A DNA stretch of 64,000 bases from Mitsuaria sp. GD03876 (GTDB lineage Bacteria; Pseudomonadota; Gammaproteobacteria; Burkholderiales; Burkholderiaceae_C), in assembly GCF_029840635.1 (NCBI RefSeq), contig NZ_JAOCCU010000028.1:1-64000 (forward strand), given 5' to 3'. Every line of letters begins with the position of its first letter. Within the stretch, counting starts at the first letter, position 1. Below, one piece after another: positions 1 to 8,163 of this stretch. The position numbers and the translations under genes were made by a program. A model generated the notes under the pieces. The model was given only the letters and a program-made list of their open reading frames with translations. It ran no database searches and had not been told where the DNA came from.

Positions 1-15
1 TGGGATTTCAATATC

Positions 16-969
16 TCAGCGGACGACGCTTGCGATTTCTGAATCCCCGTCATGGGATTCGCCGATCTCGCGCAGCGAGCCGGACTTCAGCAACTCGTTG
101 ATAAGTTGGTCCGCCCAAGCCTCGAGCGAGGTGGCCTCGACGAAACGCTCCCAGGTGCTGATCAGGATCGGCGTTGCCATCAGCCATGCCTCCAGCGTCC
201 GGCGAGAACAGCGCCGAACCTCGAGCATATGGAACACCGTGAGCGCCTTTGCGGCGCTCGTGGCGTGGCGGACCGGCTCTCGCCGGAAGTAATCGAGACG
301 CCCCCGTGCCGTGACGAGCGCAGTCTCAACGTCCAGGAACGGCGAGCCGTGTCCCGGAATGACGAGCGCCGGCTGCAACGCTTCGATCAGATTCAACGTC
401 GCCTCGACCTCATCGAACGCCTGGTCGCCATCGAGCTCTGGAAAGACGATGCCGAAGCCGCGCTCCCACAGCGCGTCGGCCGAGATCAGCGTTCGGCTGT
501 TCCGTTCGAAGAGCATGACCGAATGCGGATCATGGCCAGGCGCCGCATGGATCTCCCAATTGAGCCCGGCTTGCCGCAAGACGTCGCCGGGAATCAGACG
601 AGAGGCTGGGACAAAACGCGGGCACTGCTGCCCCGTTGCGCGGTAGCTCAGCACGGCCTCGTCCCAACGCGCGATCGCATCGAATTCGCCCGGGGGAATC
701 GCGATCGGACAACCGTACGCTTCCGACAGGGCCGCGTTTCCCCCGCAATGATCCGAATGGAGATGGGTATTCGCCAGCAAGCGAATCGTCTCGCCCGGAT
801 GAAGCGCATTGGCCACCAGCGCGAGCGTTTGCTCGACATGGCTCGCATAGCCGCTGTCGACCAGCACAGCCCCTTCCGCGGGCGAGCTGCCATGGAGCAG
901 GATGTTGTTTGAGGACAGCCATCCCCGCTCGAAAACCTGCACGCCTGCCGGCAGCGTGGAATCGCGCAT
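16..969 (-). CDS. MBL-fold metallo-hydrolase
   Basis: Probable metal-dependent hydrolase of the metallo-beta-lactamase superfamily, 317 aa. The signature THLHSDHCGG lies at residues 68-77 and supplies the HxHxDH zinc ligands; further family histidines are seen in APGHDPHS and in VIPGHGSPF. No signal peptide is seen, so it is probably cytoplasmic. I start at the ATG at 969 (MRDSTLPAG) because the longer reading would overlap the upstream gene. It begins 16 bases after the stop of the acyl-CoA ligase, on the same strand, so the two are probably co-transcribed and may act on the same acyl or thioester substrates. The substrate cannot be read from sequence. Confidence 0.85.
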   Translation of the reverse strand: MRDSTLPAGVQVFERGWLSSNNILLHGSSPAEGAVLVDSGYASHVEQTLALVANALHPGETIRLLANTHLHSDHCGGNAALSEAYGCPIAIPPGEFDAIARWDEAVLSYRATGQQCPRFVPASRLIPGDVLRQAGLNWEIHAAPGHDPHSVMLFERNSRTLISADALWERGFGIVFPELDGDQAFDEVEATLNLIEALQPALVIPGHGSPFLDVETALVTARGRLDYFRREPVRHATSAAKALTVFHMLEVRRCSRRTLEAWLMATPILISTWERFVEATSLEAWADQLINELLKSGSLREIGESHDGDSEIASVVR

Positions 970-985
970 CACCTGAACGCTGAAG

Positions 986-2680
986 TTACTGTCGCAGCTC
1001 CCGGCGCAGGATCTTGCCGACATTCGTCTTCGGCAATTCATCGCGGAATTCGATGTACTTCGGGCGCTTGTAGCCAGTCAATTGTTTGTGGCAATAACTC
1101 GAAAGATCTTCTTCCGCGAGGGCGGGATCCTTCTTGATCACGAACAGTTTGACCGCCTCGCCCGAATGCTGATCGGGCACGCCGATCGCGGCGCACTCCA
1201 GCACGCCGGGATGCAGGTTGACCAGTTGCTCGATCTCCGTCGGATAGACATTGAAGCCGCTGACCAGGATCATGTCCTTCTTGCGATCGACGATGCGGGT
1301 GAAGCCGTCGGTGTCCATCACGCCAATATCGCCGGTCTTGAAGAATCCATCCGGTCCGATCGCCTGCGCCGTCTCGTCGGGACGATTCCAGTAACCCGCC
1401 ATCACCTGGGGCCCGCGGATGCAGATCTCCCCACGCTCGCCAAGCGGCACGTCGTTGCCGGCGTCGTCCCGGATCGCGATCTCGGTATTGGGCACCGGCA
1501 GGCCGATCGATCCATTGAATTGGTCGAGATCCAGTCGATTGACCGTGGCGACCGGTGCCGTTTCCGACAAGCCATAACCTTCCACCACCGGGCATCCGGT
1601 GATGCGGGCCCACTTCTCGGCCGTGGCTTGCTGGACCGCCATGCCGCCGCCGTTGGAGATCACCAGCTCGCTGAAATCGAGTTTCGCGAACGCCGGATCG
1701 TTGGCCAAGGCATTGAACAGCGTATTCACGGCGGGGAACATGTTCACGCGGTAATTGCGCAGCGTGGCAATCAGGCCGGGGATATCGCGGGGATTGGGAA
1801 TCAGCAGATTCATGATCCCCATCCGGGCGCCGAGCATGTAGCAGGCCGTCAGCGCGAAGATGTGATACAGCGGGAGCGCGCAGACGATGGTCAGCGGCTT
1901 GTCGCCCAGCTTGTTGAGCATCGGCGAGAACCAGGCCTCGCTCTGCAGGATATTGGCGACGACATTCCGATGCAGCAGCGTCGCGCCCTTGGACAGGCCC
2001 GTTGTCCCGCCGGTGTACTGCAGGAAGGCCGGATCGTCGGCCCCGACCTGCACCGGTTTGAGCGACAGCTGCGCACCTTCCGCCAGCACCTTGTTGAAGC
2101 GCGAGACGGTGCGCCCGCCCGTCAGTGGCAGGCGGAACTCCGGCACCATCTTCTTGACGTGGCGGACCGCGAAGTTGATCAGCGGCCCGCGCCACCATCC
2201 CAGCATGTCCCCGAGGCCTGTCAGCACCACATGCTTGACCTGGGTCCGGTCGATGACCTCCGACAGCGTCTTCGCGAAGTTCTCGAGCACGACGATCGCT
2301 TCGGCGCCGGAGTCCTTCAGCTGATGCTCGAGCTCGCGCGGCGTGTACAGCGGGTTCACGTTCACGACGACGAAACCCGCGCGCAGGATGGCGGCGATCG
2401 TCACCATGTACTGCAGCACGTTGGGCATCATGATCGCGACGCGGGCACCGCGTGCCAGTCCGCGCTGCTGCAGCCAGGCACCCAGCGCCTTCGACAGCTC
2501 GTCGACCTGCGCGAAGCTCAGGCGCTGGTCCATGCAGGCGGCTGCGTCGCGCCGCGCATGCTTGCGGAAGGCCTCCTCCAGCAGGGCGACCAACGAGGGA
2601 TAGACATCGACGGAGATCTCGGCGGGCACGCCCGGGGGATAGTTCTTCAGCCAGGGCTTGGCGGCGTACGGTGCAGTCAT
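986..2680 (-). CDS. fadD: Long-chain fatty acid--CoA ligase (FadD-like)
   Basis: AMP-forming acyl-CoA synthetase, 564 aa, activating fatty acids to acyl-CoA with ATP at the inner membrane face. The AMP-binding P-loop YTGGTTGLSKGA is at residues 222-233. The GYGLSETAP motif, the RDDAGNDVPLGERGEI region and the C-terminal PKTNVGKILRREL with the catalytic lysine are all present. I start at the ATG at 2680, which is preceded by AGGAGAC, rather than at the longer frame open to 2794. It leads a two-gene unit with the metallo-hydrolase. FadD is the best-fitting family name, but medium-chain or aromatic-acid specificity is not excluded. Confidence 0.9.
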   Translation of the reverse strand: MTAPYAAKPWLKNYPPGVPAEISVDVYPSLVALLEEAFRKHARRDAAACMDQRLSFAQVDELSKALGAWLQQRGLARGARVAIMMPNVLQYMVTIAAILRAGFVVVNVNPLYTPRELEHQLKDSGAEAIVVLENFAKTLSEVIDRTQVKHVVLTGLGDMLGWWRGPLINFAVRHVKKMVPEFRLPLTGGRTVSRFNKVLAEGAQLSLKPVQVGADDPAFLQYTGGTTGLSKGATLLHRNVVANILQSEAWFSPMLNKLGDKPLTIVCALPLYHIFALTACYMLGARMGIMNLLIPNPRDIPGLIATLRNYRVNMFPAVNTLFNALANDPAFAKLDFSELVISNGGGMAVQQATAEKWARITGCPVVEGYGLSETAPVATVNRLDLDQFNGSIGLPVPNTEIAIRDDAGNDVPLGERGEICIRGPQVMAGYWNRPDETAQAIGPDGFFKTGDIGVMDTDGFTRIVDRKKDMILVSGFNVYPTEIEQLVNLHPGVLECAAIGVPDQHSGEAVKLFVIKKDPALAEEDLSSYCHKQLTGYKRPKYIEFRDELPKTNVGKILRRELRQ

Positions 2681-2910
2681 GTCTCCTCGTCGCGTTCTTG
2701 ATGTAGGGGAAGGGGCCGAGCCCCTGGAGGAACTGTCGATGCTGGCCGCTGATGCGACGCCGTCGTAGCGGGGATGCCCTAGGCGGCGCGTCACGTGAGG
2801 GACAAGCGCAGGCCCGCCTGGATCCGAGGGCCCGCGACGCGCAGGAATTTCCGAAACCGCGAGCCCGCGGACCCGCGCCCTACACTCGACGATTTGATCG
2901 GGGAGCCCGG
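2681..2910. other. Divergent intergenic region, acyl-CoA ligase / lipase
   Basis: 230 bases between the divergent ligase and hydrolase genes. No convincing operator, RNA gene or small ORF is seen. It must hold both promoters, but I could not assign -35/-10 boxes with confidence. Confidence 0.5.
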
Positions 2911-3834
2911 ATGAACGGCAGGCTGCAACGCCTCACCTTCTTGTTTCGTTGGATCGGCGGGCCGCTGTTGGCGGCGTTGGCCGCATGGCATTGGGCTCCC
3001 TGGATCGGCGTCGCCGTGCTCGCGCTGTTCGTCCTCGCGCCGCCGCTGGTGATGCTCCCGCACTTCCTGGCCTTGCGTTTCGTGCCGCCGGCGCCAGGAC
3101 TGCCAGTCGCTCCCATGGGGGACCTCCTGCAGGCGTGGTGGCGGGAGGTCGTGTCGGTGACGCGTGTCTTCGGCTGGCAGCAGCCCTGGGCCGAACACCA
3201 GGAGCCGGACTTCATTCCCGATGCCGCGCAGGCGCGCGGCCGCCGCGGCATCGTGTTCCTCCACGGCTACAACTGCAATCGCGGGATGTGGAACCGCTGG
3301 ATGGGGCCGCTGCGCGCGCGGGGCGTCCCGTTCATCGCGGTGACGCAGGAACCGGCCTTCGGCTCCATCGAACGCTACGTCCCCCAGATCGACGCGGCGA
3401 TGCGAACCCTGCAGGAGCGCACCGGACTGCCGCCGCTGATCGTGGCCCACAGCATGGGGGGTTTGAGCGCGCGGGCCTGGTGGCGCAGCACCGGCCACGA
3501 CTTCGGGCGCATCCACCGCATCCTGACCTTGGGAACGCCGCACCACGGCACGCTGCTGGCCAAGCTCGGCACGACCGAGAACGCCCGGCAGATGCGGGGC
3601 GATTCCGAATGGCTGAACCAGCTCGCCCGCGAGGAGCCGGCGCAACTGGCCGGCCACTTCGACTGCCTGTACGGGCACTGCGACCAGATCGTCTTCCCGG
3701 CGGAAACGGCCGTCCTGCCGGGGGCCCGTGTCCTGCACCTCCCGGCGCGGGGACACCTGCAGCTCGTGTTCGAGCCGCAGGCCTTCCAACGGGCGCTCGC
3801 GTTGCTCGAGGACCCCACCGCGCGGGTGGGCTGA
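2911..3834 (+). CDS. Membrane-anchored alpha/beta hydrolase, lipase-like
   Basis: 307 aa. Two hydrophobic N-terminal segments (about residues 18-60) suggest membrane anchoring, followed by an alpha/beta-hydrolase domain. The oxyanion-hole strand IVFLHGYNCN is at 114-123 and the nucleophile elbow VAHSMGG at 178-184 carries the catalytic Ser181. A candidate Asp is in YGHCDQIVFP and the His in PARGHLQLVF. The TLGTPHHG stretch is typical of the triacylglycerol lipase/PGAP1-like branch. I start at the ATG at 2911; the frame is open further upstream but codes only low-complexity basic sequence. The substrate is unknown; a lipid ester is likely. Confidence 0.8.
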   Translation: MNGRLQRLTFLFRWIGGPLLAALAAWHWAPWIGVAVLALFVLAPPLVMLPHFLALRFVPPAPGLPVAPMGDLLQAWWREVVSVTRVFGWQQPWAEHQEPDFIPDAAQARGRRGIVFLHGYNCNRGMWNRWMGPLRARGVPFIAVTQEPAFGSIERYVPQIDAAMRTLQERTGLPPLIVAHSMGGLSARAWWRSTGHDFGRIHRILTLGTPHHGTLLAKLGTTENARQMRGDSEWLNQLAREEPAQLAGHFDCLYGHCDQIVFPAETAVLPGARVLHLPARGHLQLVFEPQAFQRALALLEDPTARVG

Positions 3835-3903
3835 GTCAGCGCGAGTTCAGGTTGCCAGGCATGGCCAGGCATGGCCCGGCGATGCCTGCGCAGATCTGAG
3901 GTT

Positions 3904-5028
3904 TCAGGCGTCGGCCTTCAGCACGCCGCGGCGGATCTGGTCGAGCTCGATGCTCTCGAACAGCGCCTTGAAGTTGCCTTCGCCGAAGCCTTCGTTGCCC
4001 TTGCGCTGGATGATCTCGAAGAAGATCGGGCCGATCACTTCCTTCGTGAAGATCTGCAGCAGCAGCTCGTGCGGCGCGCCCTGGTGCGCGGCGCCGTCGA
4101 TCAGGATGCGCAGGCGGCGCAGCTCGTCCAGGTTCTCGTTGTGCTCGGGCAGGCGCTTGGCGACCAGGTCGTAGTAGGTGTCGATCGTGTCCTGGAAGAC
4201 GACGCCGGTGTCCTTCATCCCCTCGACGGTGCCGTAGATGTCGTCGGTGCCCAGCGCGACGTGCTGGATGCCTTCGCCGTGGTACAGGTCCAGGTACTCG
4301 GCGATCTGGCTCTTGTCGTCGCTGCTCTCGTTGATCGGGATGCGGATCTTGCCGCAGGGGCTGGTCATCGCCTTGGACTTCAGGCCGGTCAGCTTGCCCT
4401 CGATGTCGAAATAGCGGACTTCGCGGAAGTTGAACAGGCGCTCGTAGAACTCGGCCCATTCCTTCATGCGGCCGCGGAACACGTTGTGGGTCAGGTGATC
4501 GATGTAGGTCAGGCCATGGCCCTTCGGCGTCGACTGCACGGGCTTGCCGTCGGCGTCCAGCAGCGGGACGAAGTCCACGTCGTAGATGCTGATGTTGCCG
4601 ATCTCGCCCGGCGCCGCGCCGTTCTTGCCTTGCCAGCGGTCGACGAAGTAGATCAGCGAGTCGCCGATGCCCTTGATCGCCGGGATGTTCAGCTCCATCG
4701 GGCCGGCCTTGTTGTCGAAGCCCCAGGCGCCGAGTTCCAGCGCGCGCTGGTAGGCGAAGGCCGCGTCCTTGACGCGGAAGGCGATCGCGCAGATCGACGG
4801 GCCGTGCAGCCGCGCGAAGCGCTGCGCGAAGGCGTCCTGCTCGGCGTTGATGATGAAGTTGACGTCGCCCTGGCGATACAGGGTCACGTTCTTGTGGCGA
4901 TGGCGCGCGACGGCGACGAAGCCCATCGAGGTGAACAGCGCGCCGAGCGCGGCGGGATCGGGGGCGGCGAACTCGATGAACTCGAAGCCGTCGGTGCCCA
5001 TCGGGTTGTCCCAGGGAGTGAATGCCAT
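3904..5028 (-). CDS. hppD: 4-hydroxyphenylpyruvate dioxygenase
   Basis: 374 aa. Fe(II) enzyme of tyrosine/phenylalanine catabolism that converts 4-hydroxyphenylpyruvate to homogentisate in the cytoplasm. It has two vicinal-oxygen-chelate halves. The His ligands are visible in LTYIDHLTHNV and EGIQHVALGTDDI, and the C-terminal Glu and substrate loop in GNEGFGEGNFKALFESIE. Length and spacing match bacterial HppD. It is transcribed divergently from an Lrp/AsnC-type regulator, and the shared intergenic region holds two palindromes that are good operator candidates. No homogentisate dioxygenase gene is adjacent in this window. Confidence 0.96.
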   Translation of the reverse strand: MAFTPWDNPMGTDGFEFIEFAAPDPAALGALFTSMGFVAVARHRHKNVTLYRQGDVNFIINAEQDAFAQRFARLHGPSICAIAFRVKDAAFAYQRALELGAWGFDNKAGPMELNIPAIKGIGDSLIYFVDRWQGKNGAAPGEIGNISIYDVDFVPLLDADGKPVQSTPKGHGLTYIDHLTHNVFRGRMKEWAEFYERLFNFREVRYFDIEGKLTGLKSKAMTSPCGKIRIPINESSDDKSQIAEYLDLYHGEGIQHVALGTDDIYGTVEGMKDTGVVFQDTIDTYYDLVAKRLPEHNENLDELRRLRILIDGAAHQGAPHELLLQIFTKEVIGPIFFEIIQRKGNEGFGEGNFKALFESIELDQIRRGVLKADA

Positions 5029-5101
5029 GCGGTGTCTCCGGTGCCCCCGGTCAAGGGGATCTGGTCAGAAATGCGATGGCGCCACTGTAGGGGGAGGGGG
5101 G

Positions 5102-5116
5102 CGCAGGAAACCTGCG
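5102..5116. promoter_or_regulatory. Palindromic operator candidate 1, hppD/lrp
   Basis: CGCAGG-AAA-CCTGCG, a perfect 6-bp inverted repeat with a 3-base spacer, in the divergent hppD-lrp intergenic region. Its centre is 41 bases (about four helical turns) from the centre of a second, closely similar palindrome. Binding by the adjacent Lrp-type protein is inferred. Confidence 0.55.
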
Positions 5117-5143
5117 ATCAGGGGCGTCTCGAAGTGGGATGGC

Positions 5144-5156
5144 GCAGGAATCCTGC
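5144..5156. promoter_or_regulatory. Palindromic operator candidate 2, hppD/lrp
   Basis: GCAGGA-A-TCCTGC, a perfect 6-bp inverted repeat around one base, sharing the GCAGGA/CCTGC half-sites of the palindrome at 5102-5116. It lies just upstream of the ATG at 5169 and inside the alternative reading from 5139, which favours 5169 as the regulator's start. Confidence 0.55.
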
Positions 5157-5168
5157 AAGAATCCGTCG

Positions 5169-5651
5169 ATGGACAAGCAGATCGAGCTCGATGCGATCGA
5201 CCGGCGCATCCTCCACGCCCTTCAGGCGGATGGACGGATCACGTACGACGCCTTGGCGGCGCAGGTGAACCTGTCGTCGTCGGCGGTGTTGCGCCGGGTC
5301 CGCCGGCTGGAGGAGGGGGGCGTGATCACCGCCTACGTCGCCCTGGTGAATCCCGAACGGGTGGGACTGGGGCTGACGGCCTACATCAACGTCCGGCTCG
5401 AGAAACACACCGAGAGCCACAAGCGCACGCCGATGGACCTGTTCCGGGCGGCGGTCCAGACCTGGCCCGAAGTGGTGGAGTGCTCGGCGCTGACGGGGGA
5501 GATGGACTACCTGCTGCGCGTCCTCGTCGAGGACATGAGCCACTACGCGCGCTTCATCAGCGACACGCTGCTGCGCCACCCCAGCGTGCAGGACTGCAAG
5601 ACCAGCTTCGTGCTGGACCGGCTCAAGAACACGACCGCCTTGCCGGTGTGA
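5169..5651 (+). CDS. Lrp/AsnC family transcriptional regulator
   Basis: 160 aa from the ATG at 5169 (MDKQIELDAIDRRIL). N-terminal winged HTH of the AsnC type (DAIDRRILHALQADGRIT, then LSSSAVLRRVRRLEEGGVI), followed by a RAM/ligand-binding domain (GLTAYINVRLE, then a C-terminal helix). The family typically forms octamers that sense amino acids. An upstream in-frame ATG at 5139 would add ten residues, but those codons coincide with an operator-like palindrome, so I prefer 5169; the ribosome site is weak for either. Position and operators suggest it controls hppD and itself, with tyrosine or an intermediate as effector (inference). Confidence 0.88.
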   Translation: MDKQIELDAIDRRILHALQADGRITYDALAAQVNLSSSAVLRRVRRLEEGGVITAYVALVNPERVGLGLTAYINVRLEKHTESHKRTPMDLFRAAVQTWPEVVECSALTGEMDYLLRVLVEDMSHYARFISDTLLRHPSVQDCKTSFVLDRLKNTTALPV

Positions 5652-6263
5652 TCAGCGGCGCTCGAGCACGACCGCCAGTTCGAACCATCCCCGTTCGTGG
5701 GGACGCTGGGGGTAAGGCGGCGCGGGCCACTTCCACAGCGCGAGCGGGAACAGCGCCCGCATCGCGTTGATGTCGCAGTGGTAGGGCGGGCCGATGACCT
5801 GACCGTGCTCGGACTCCTCGCGGCTGGCCTGCATGAACAGCGCCAGCAGGCGGCCGCCGGGCTTCAGCCAGCGCTGCAGCTGCTCGGCGTAGGTCGTCCA
5901 TTGGTCGGGGTGCAGCGCGCACAGGCAGGTCTGCTCATAGACCAGGTCCAGCGGGTGGTCGGGGCGCCAGGCCAGCACGTCGGCCTGCTCGACGCGACCT
6001 GGCAGCTGCGCCTCCTTGAGCTTGGCCCGCGCGATCTCGACCGCCGTCGGCGTGTAGTCCAGGCCGGTGACGTCGAGCCCCGCGGCTGCCAGCACGGCCA
6101 GCTCGTGGCCGCGGCCGCAGCCGGGCACGGCGATGCGGGCGCCCTTGGCCAGCAGGCCTTCGTCGAGCCAGGCGGCCAGTTGCGGATGGGGACCGCCGCG
6201 GTCCCAGCCGGTCTGTCCGGTGTCGAAGCGTTCCTGCCAGAACGCGCGATCGGGGCCTGCCAT
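5652..6263 (-). CDS. SAM-dependent methyltransferase, thiopurine methyltransferase-like
   Basis: 203 aa. Class I methyltransferase fold: SAM motif I as IAVPGCGRGHELAVLAAAG at about residues 44-62, acidic motif II GLDYTPTAVEIA, then ADVLAWRP and a post-motif LKPGGRLLALF. The WQERFDTGQTGWDRGGPHPQL start and the YEQTCLCALHP segment are characteristic of the TPMT (S- or Se-methylating) family. Its stop codon abuts the stop of the convergent Lrp gene. The substrate is not deducible; detoxification of thiol, selenium or tellurium compounds is the usual role in bacteria. Confidence 0.85.
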   Translation of the reverse strand: MAGPDRAFWQERFDTGQTGWDRGGPHPQLAAWLDEGLLAKGARIAVPGCGRGHELAVLAAAGLDVTGLDYTPTAVEIARAKLKEAQLPGRVEQADVLAWRPDHPLDLVYEQTCLCALHPDQWTTYAEQLQRWLKPGGRLLALFMQASREESEHGQVIGPPYHCDINAMRALFPLALWKWPAPPYPQRPHERGWFELAVVLERR

Positions 6264-6321
6264 GTCGTCTCCTCGCGCGTGTCGCGCTGTTCGAAGACGC
6301 GCAGCCTACCGCGACCGGCGT

Positions 6322-7272
6322 TCAGACGACGCCGTCGACCTCGTGCACCAGCTTGAGCGTGTGGGCGGGGGACAGGCTCAGCAGTTCCCCGATGTCGATC
6401 AGGTCGTCGGGCACGGCGGGGTTCTCCCAGCTCAGCGCGGTGTGCCGGGCCAGGCGCACGGCCAGCGTGACGCTGCGGACCTGCGGGTCGTGGCCCTTCT
6501 TGTCGTCGACGATGTGGGCGAGCAGTTCCGGCAGATGCCAGCTGCGCATCAGCGCCTGCTCCAGGTCGCCGAGCTCCACGCCCAGCACCGCGCGCTGCGC
6601 GGCCACGCTGCGCAGCGTCGGATCGGCCTGCTGGCGGCGCTCGATCTCGAGCGCCAGGTCGGGCGCCTCGCACCACAGCAGCATCTCGGAGAAATCGTGC
6701 AGCAGCGCGGCGCTGTGGATGACGGCGGCATCCGGATCGACCCGGTGCGCGGCGAAGCCGAGCGCGAAGCGCGCGGCGCGCTCGGCGCGGTGCAGCACCC
6801 GCTGCACGCCGGCGAGCGCCTCGGGCCGCGAGGCCAGGCGCTGCTCGACCGTCGGCTGCTCGCCGAAGGCCTTGAAGAAGGGGGTGATGCCCATCAGCAC
6901 CAGCGCGGCGGTGACCGTCTCGGTGTCGGTCAGCAGCCGGCTGGAGCGCTGCGACGCGGCATGCGCCAACAGCTTGAGCGTCATCAGCGGATCCTTGCTC
7001 AGGATCTCGCCGAGGAGGTGCGCGTCGACCGCGTCCTCATTCGCGCGCCAGAGTTCCAGCTGCTCGGCCGTGCTGGCCAGCACCGGGATCTCCATCGCGC
7101 GGAAGTGCGCGGTCCACGCCGCCAGGTCCCGCAACGGCCGCGTCAGCGGCTGGAACGGCGGGGGAACCGGCGGATTCCCCTCGTTCCCGGACGGGGCAGA
7201 GGCAGCGGGCGGAACGCTCTGGGTCATGAAGCGAGGTCGCCGCGCGGGCGGCGATACACGGTGATCGTTCAT
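6322..7272 (-). CDS. HDOD domain protein
   Basis: 316 aa from 7272; an internal ATG at 7227 (MTQSVPPA) would give 301 aa and is equally plausible, since neither has a clear ribosome site. The first ~50 residues are Pro/Ala-rich linker. An HDOD domain follows (ILSKDPLMTLKLLAHAAS, then LLHDFSEMLLWCEAP), related to HD phosphodiesterases but with a degenerate metal site. HDOD proteins are signalling or regulatory scaffolds in proteobacteria. No catalytic partner domain is attached. Confidence 0.8.
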   Translation of the reverse strand: MNDHRVSPPARRPRFMTQSVPPAASAPSGNEGNPPVPPPFQPLTRPLRDLAAWTAHFRAMEIPVLASTAEQLELWRANEDAVDAHLLGEILSKDPLMTLKLLAHAASQRSSRLLTDTETVTAALVLMGITPFFKAFGEQPTVEQRLASRPEALAGVQRVLHRAERAARFALGFAAHRVDPDAAVIHSAALLHDFSEMLLWCEAPDLALEIERRQQADPTLRSVAAQRAVLGVELGDLEQALMRSWHLPELLAHIVDDKKGHDPQVRSVTLAVRLARHTALSWENPAVPDDLIDIGELLSLSPAHTLKLVHEVDGVV

Positions 7273-7341
7273 CGTATATCGGCTCGGCGCCCGCGAGCTT
7301 GATCCCCACCGCGGCCACCAGGACCGCCAGCCAGACCGGCA

Positions 7342-7593
7342 TCACAGCCGTTGCACACCCGCAAGGGTGCCTCGCAGTTGGCCGTCGATGTAGATCCGGC
7401 CGCTGCCATCGGCATCGGCGTGGAACTCCAGCCCGGCGGCCGGTTCATCGCGACGCGCCGCCGGAGCGACGCGCCACGCCCAGCTGATCAGGCGCCCGCC
7501 GGCGCCGAGCAGCAGGATCGCCAGCCAGCTGCGAACGCTGTGCTGGGCGGCCAGGCCATGCATGCGGCCCGGCATCAAGGTGATCTCTTGCAT
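7342..7593 (-). CDS. Small membrane-associated protein of unknown function
   Basis: 83 aa from the ATG at 7593, chosen because GGAGAC sits six bases upstream. One hydrophobic segment (SWLAILLLGAGGRLISWAW, about residues 21-39) is followed by a short soluble tail containing GSGRIYIDGQLRGTL, which looks like a small beta-hairpin. I do not recognise the family. It follows the 61-aa gene on the same strand and probably shares its promoter. A further ATG overlaps its stop codon (see findings). Confidence 0.6.
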   Translation of the reverse strand: MQEITLMPGRMHGLAAQHSVRSWLAILLLGAGGRLISWAWRVAPAARRDEPAAGLEFHADADGSGRIYIDGQLRGTLAGVQRL

Positions 7594-7659
7594 TTCTAGT
7601 CTCCCTGGGCGGCCTGCGCCGGACCGGGAAGACATCCCGGTCCGTCGGAGGCGGCCCGT

Positions 7660-7845
7660 TCAAGGGCTGAAGTCGTCGTGCCGCTGAAGCGCACGCTTCA
7701 GCGCTTGTCGTTCCTGCTGGCGGCGGGCGCCGGCGGAGGGGCCGTGGCGGCCCGCGGAACGACCGTGGCTCAGGGCCACGAAGGGATTGCGCGGCTTGCG
7801 TGGTGTCAAGGCCAGACGCGGACGGGGAGTGATGAACTGGGCCAT
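7660..7845 (-). CDS. Small basic hypothetical protein
   Basis: 61 aa from the ATG at 7845, which has a strong ribosome site (CAGGAGG, six bases upstream). Highly basic (LTPRKPRNPFVALSHGRS, then RRQQERQALKRALQRHDDF), with no recognisable fold; it could bind nucleic acid or be a small ribosome-associated protein. The frame is open further upstream, but that reading would cross the AT-rich promoter candidate, so the short form is preferred. It leads a probable two-gene unit with the 83-aa protein. Confidence 0.6.
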   Translation of the reverse strand: MAQFITPRPRLALTPRKPRNPFVALSHGRSAGRHGPSAGARRQQERQALKRALQRHDDFSP

Positions 7846-8163
7846 GGCAGCCTCCTGTGATGACGGACGGGAACGGGTTGGTGGGCGGGAGCGCCGCGGA
7901 CCCGGGGCAGGCGCGAGGCGCGTGCGGCGGCGGGGGCTCCAAAGTTGCGCAGATGATAAACATCTGATTATCAAGCGCAAGCGGTTTTTATCTGGCGTTG
8001 TCCCTCGGCGACGGGACGGCCGCGGGCATGCCCCTTCCCGAACGCGCGTAAATGCGCCGCGCCGCGCTCAAGGCGCGGCGACGGGTTCAGGGGAAGGGGG
8101 AGTTCGCAGCCAGCGCCTCGGCACTGGCTCGTCAGCCGCGGGCTGGCGTCGGTCAGCGCGATG
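7846..8163. other. Intergenic region with promoter and GC-rich hairpin
   Basis: 318 bases without a supported gene. The part nearest the 61-aa gene is unusually AT-rich (about 7950-7990) and holds a promoter candidate and a GATAA/TTATC inverted repeat. At 8060-8080 there is a perfect 8-bp GC hairpin with loop TCAAG and no U-tract, possibly a weak terminator for the HTH gene that ends at 8164. Confidence 0.5.
7953..7980 (-). promoter_or_regulatory. Candidate sigma-70 promoter for the small-protein operon
   Basis: On the minus strand, TTGCGC (7975-7980), 16 bases, then TATCAT (7953-7958), about 108 bases before the 61-aa gene. A GATAA...TTATC inverted repeat lies between the boxes. The region stands out as AT-rich in a 70% GC background. 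Confidence 0.4.

Noticed and set aside
986-2794. Extended acyl-CoA ligase start at 2794
   Set aside because: The extra residues are low-complexity and basic and the ATG at 2680 has a good ribosome site.
5076-5083. GCCACTG, a B12-box-like sequence upstream of hppD
   Set aside because: No other cobalamin riboswitch elements surround it and hppD is not a B12-linked gene; chance match.
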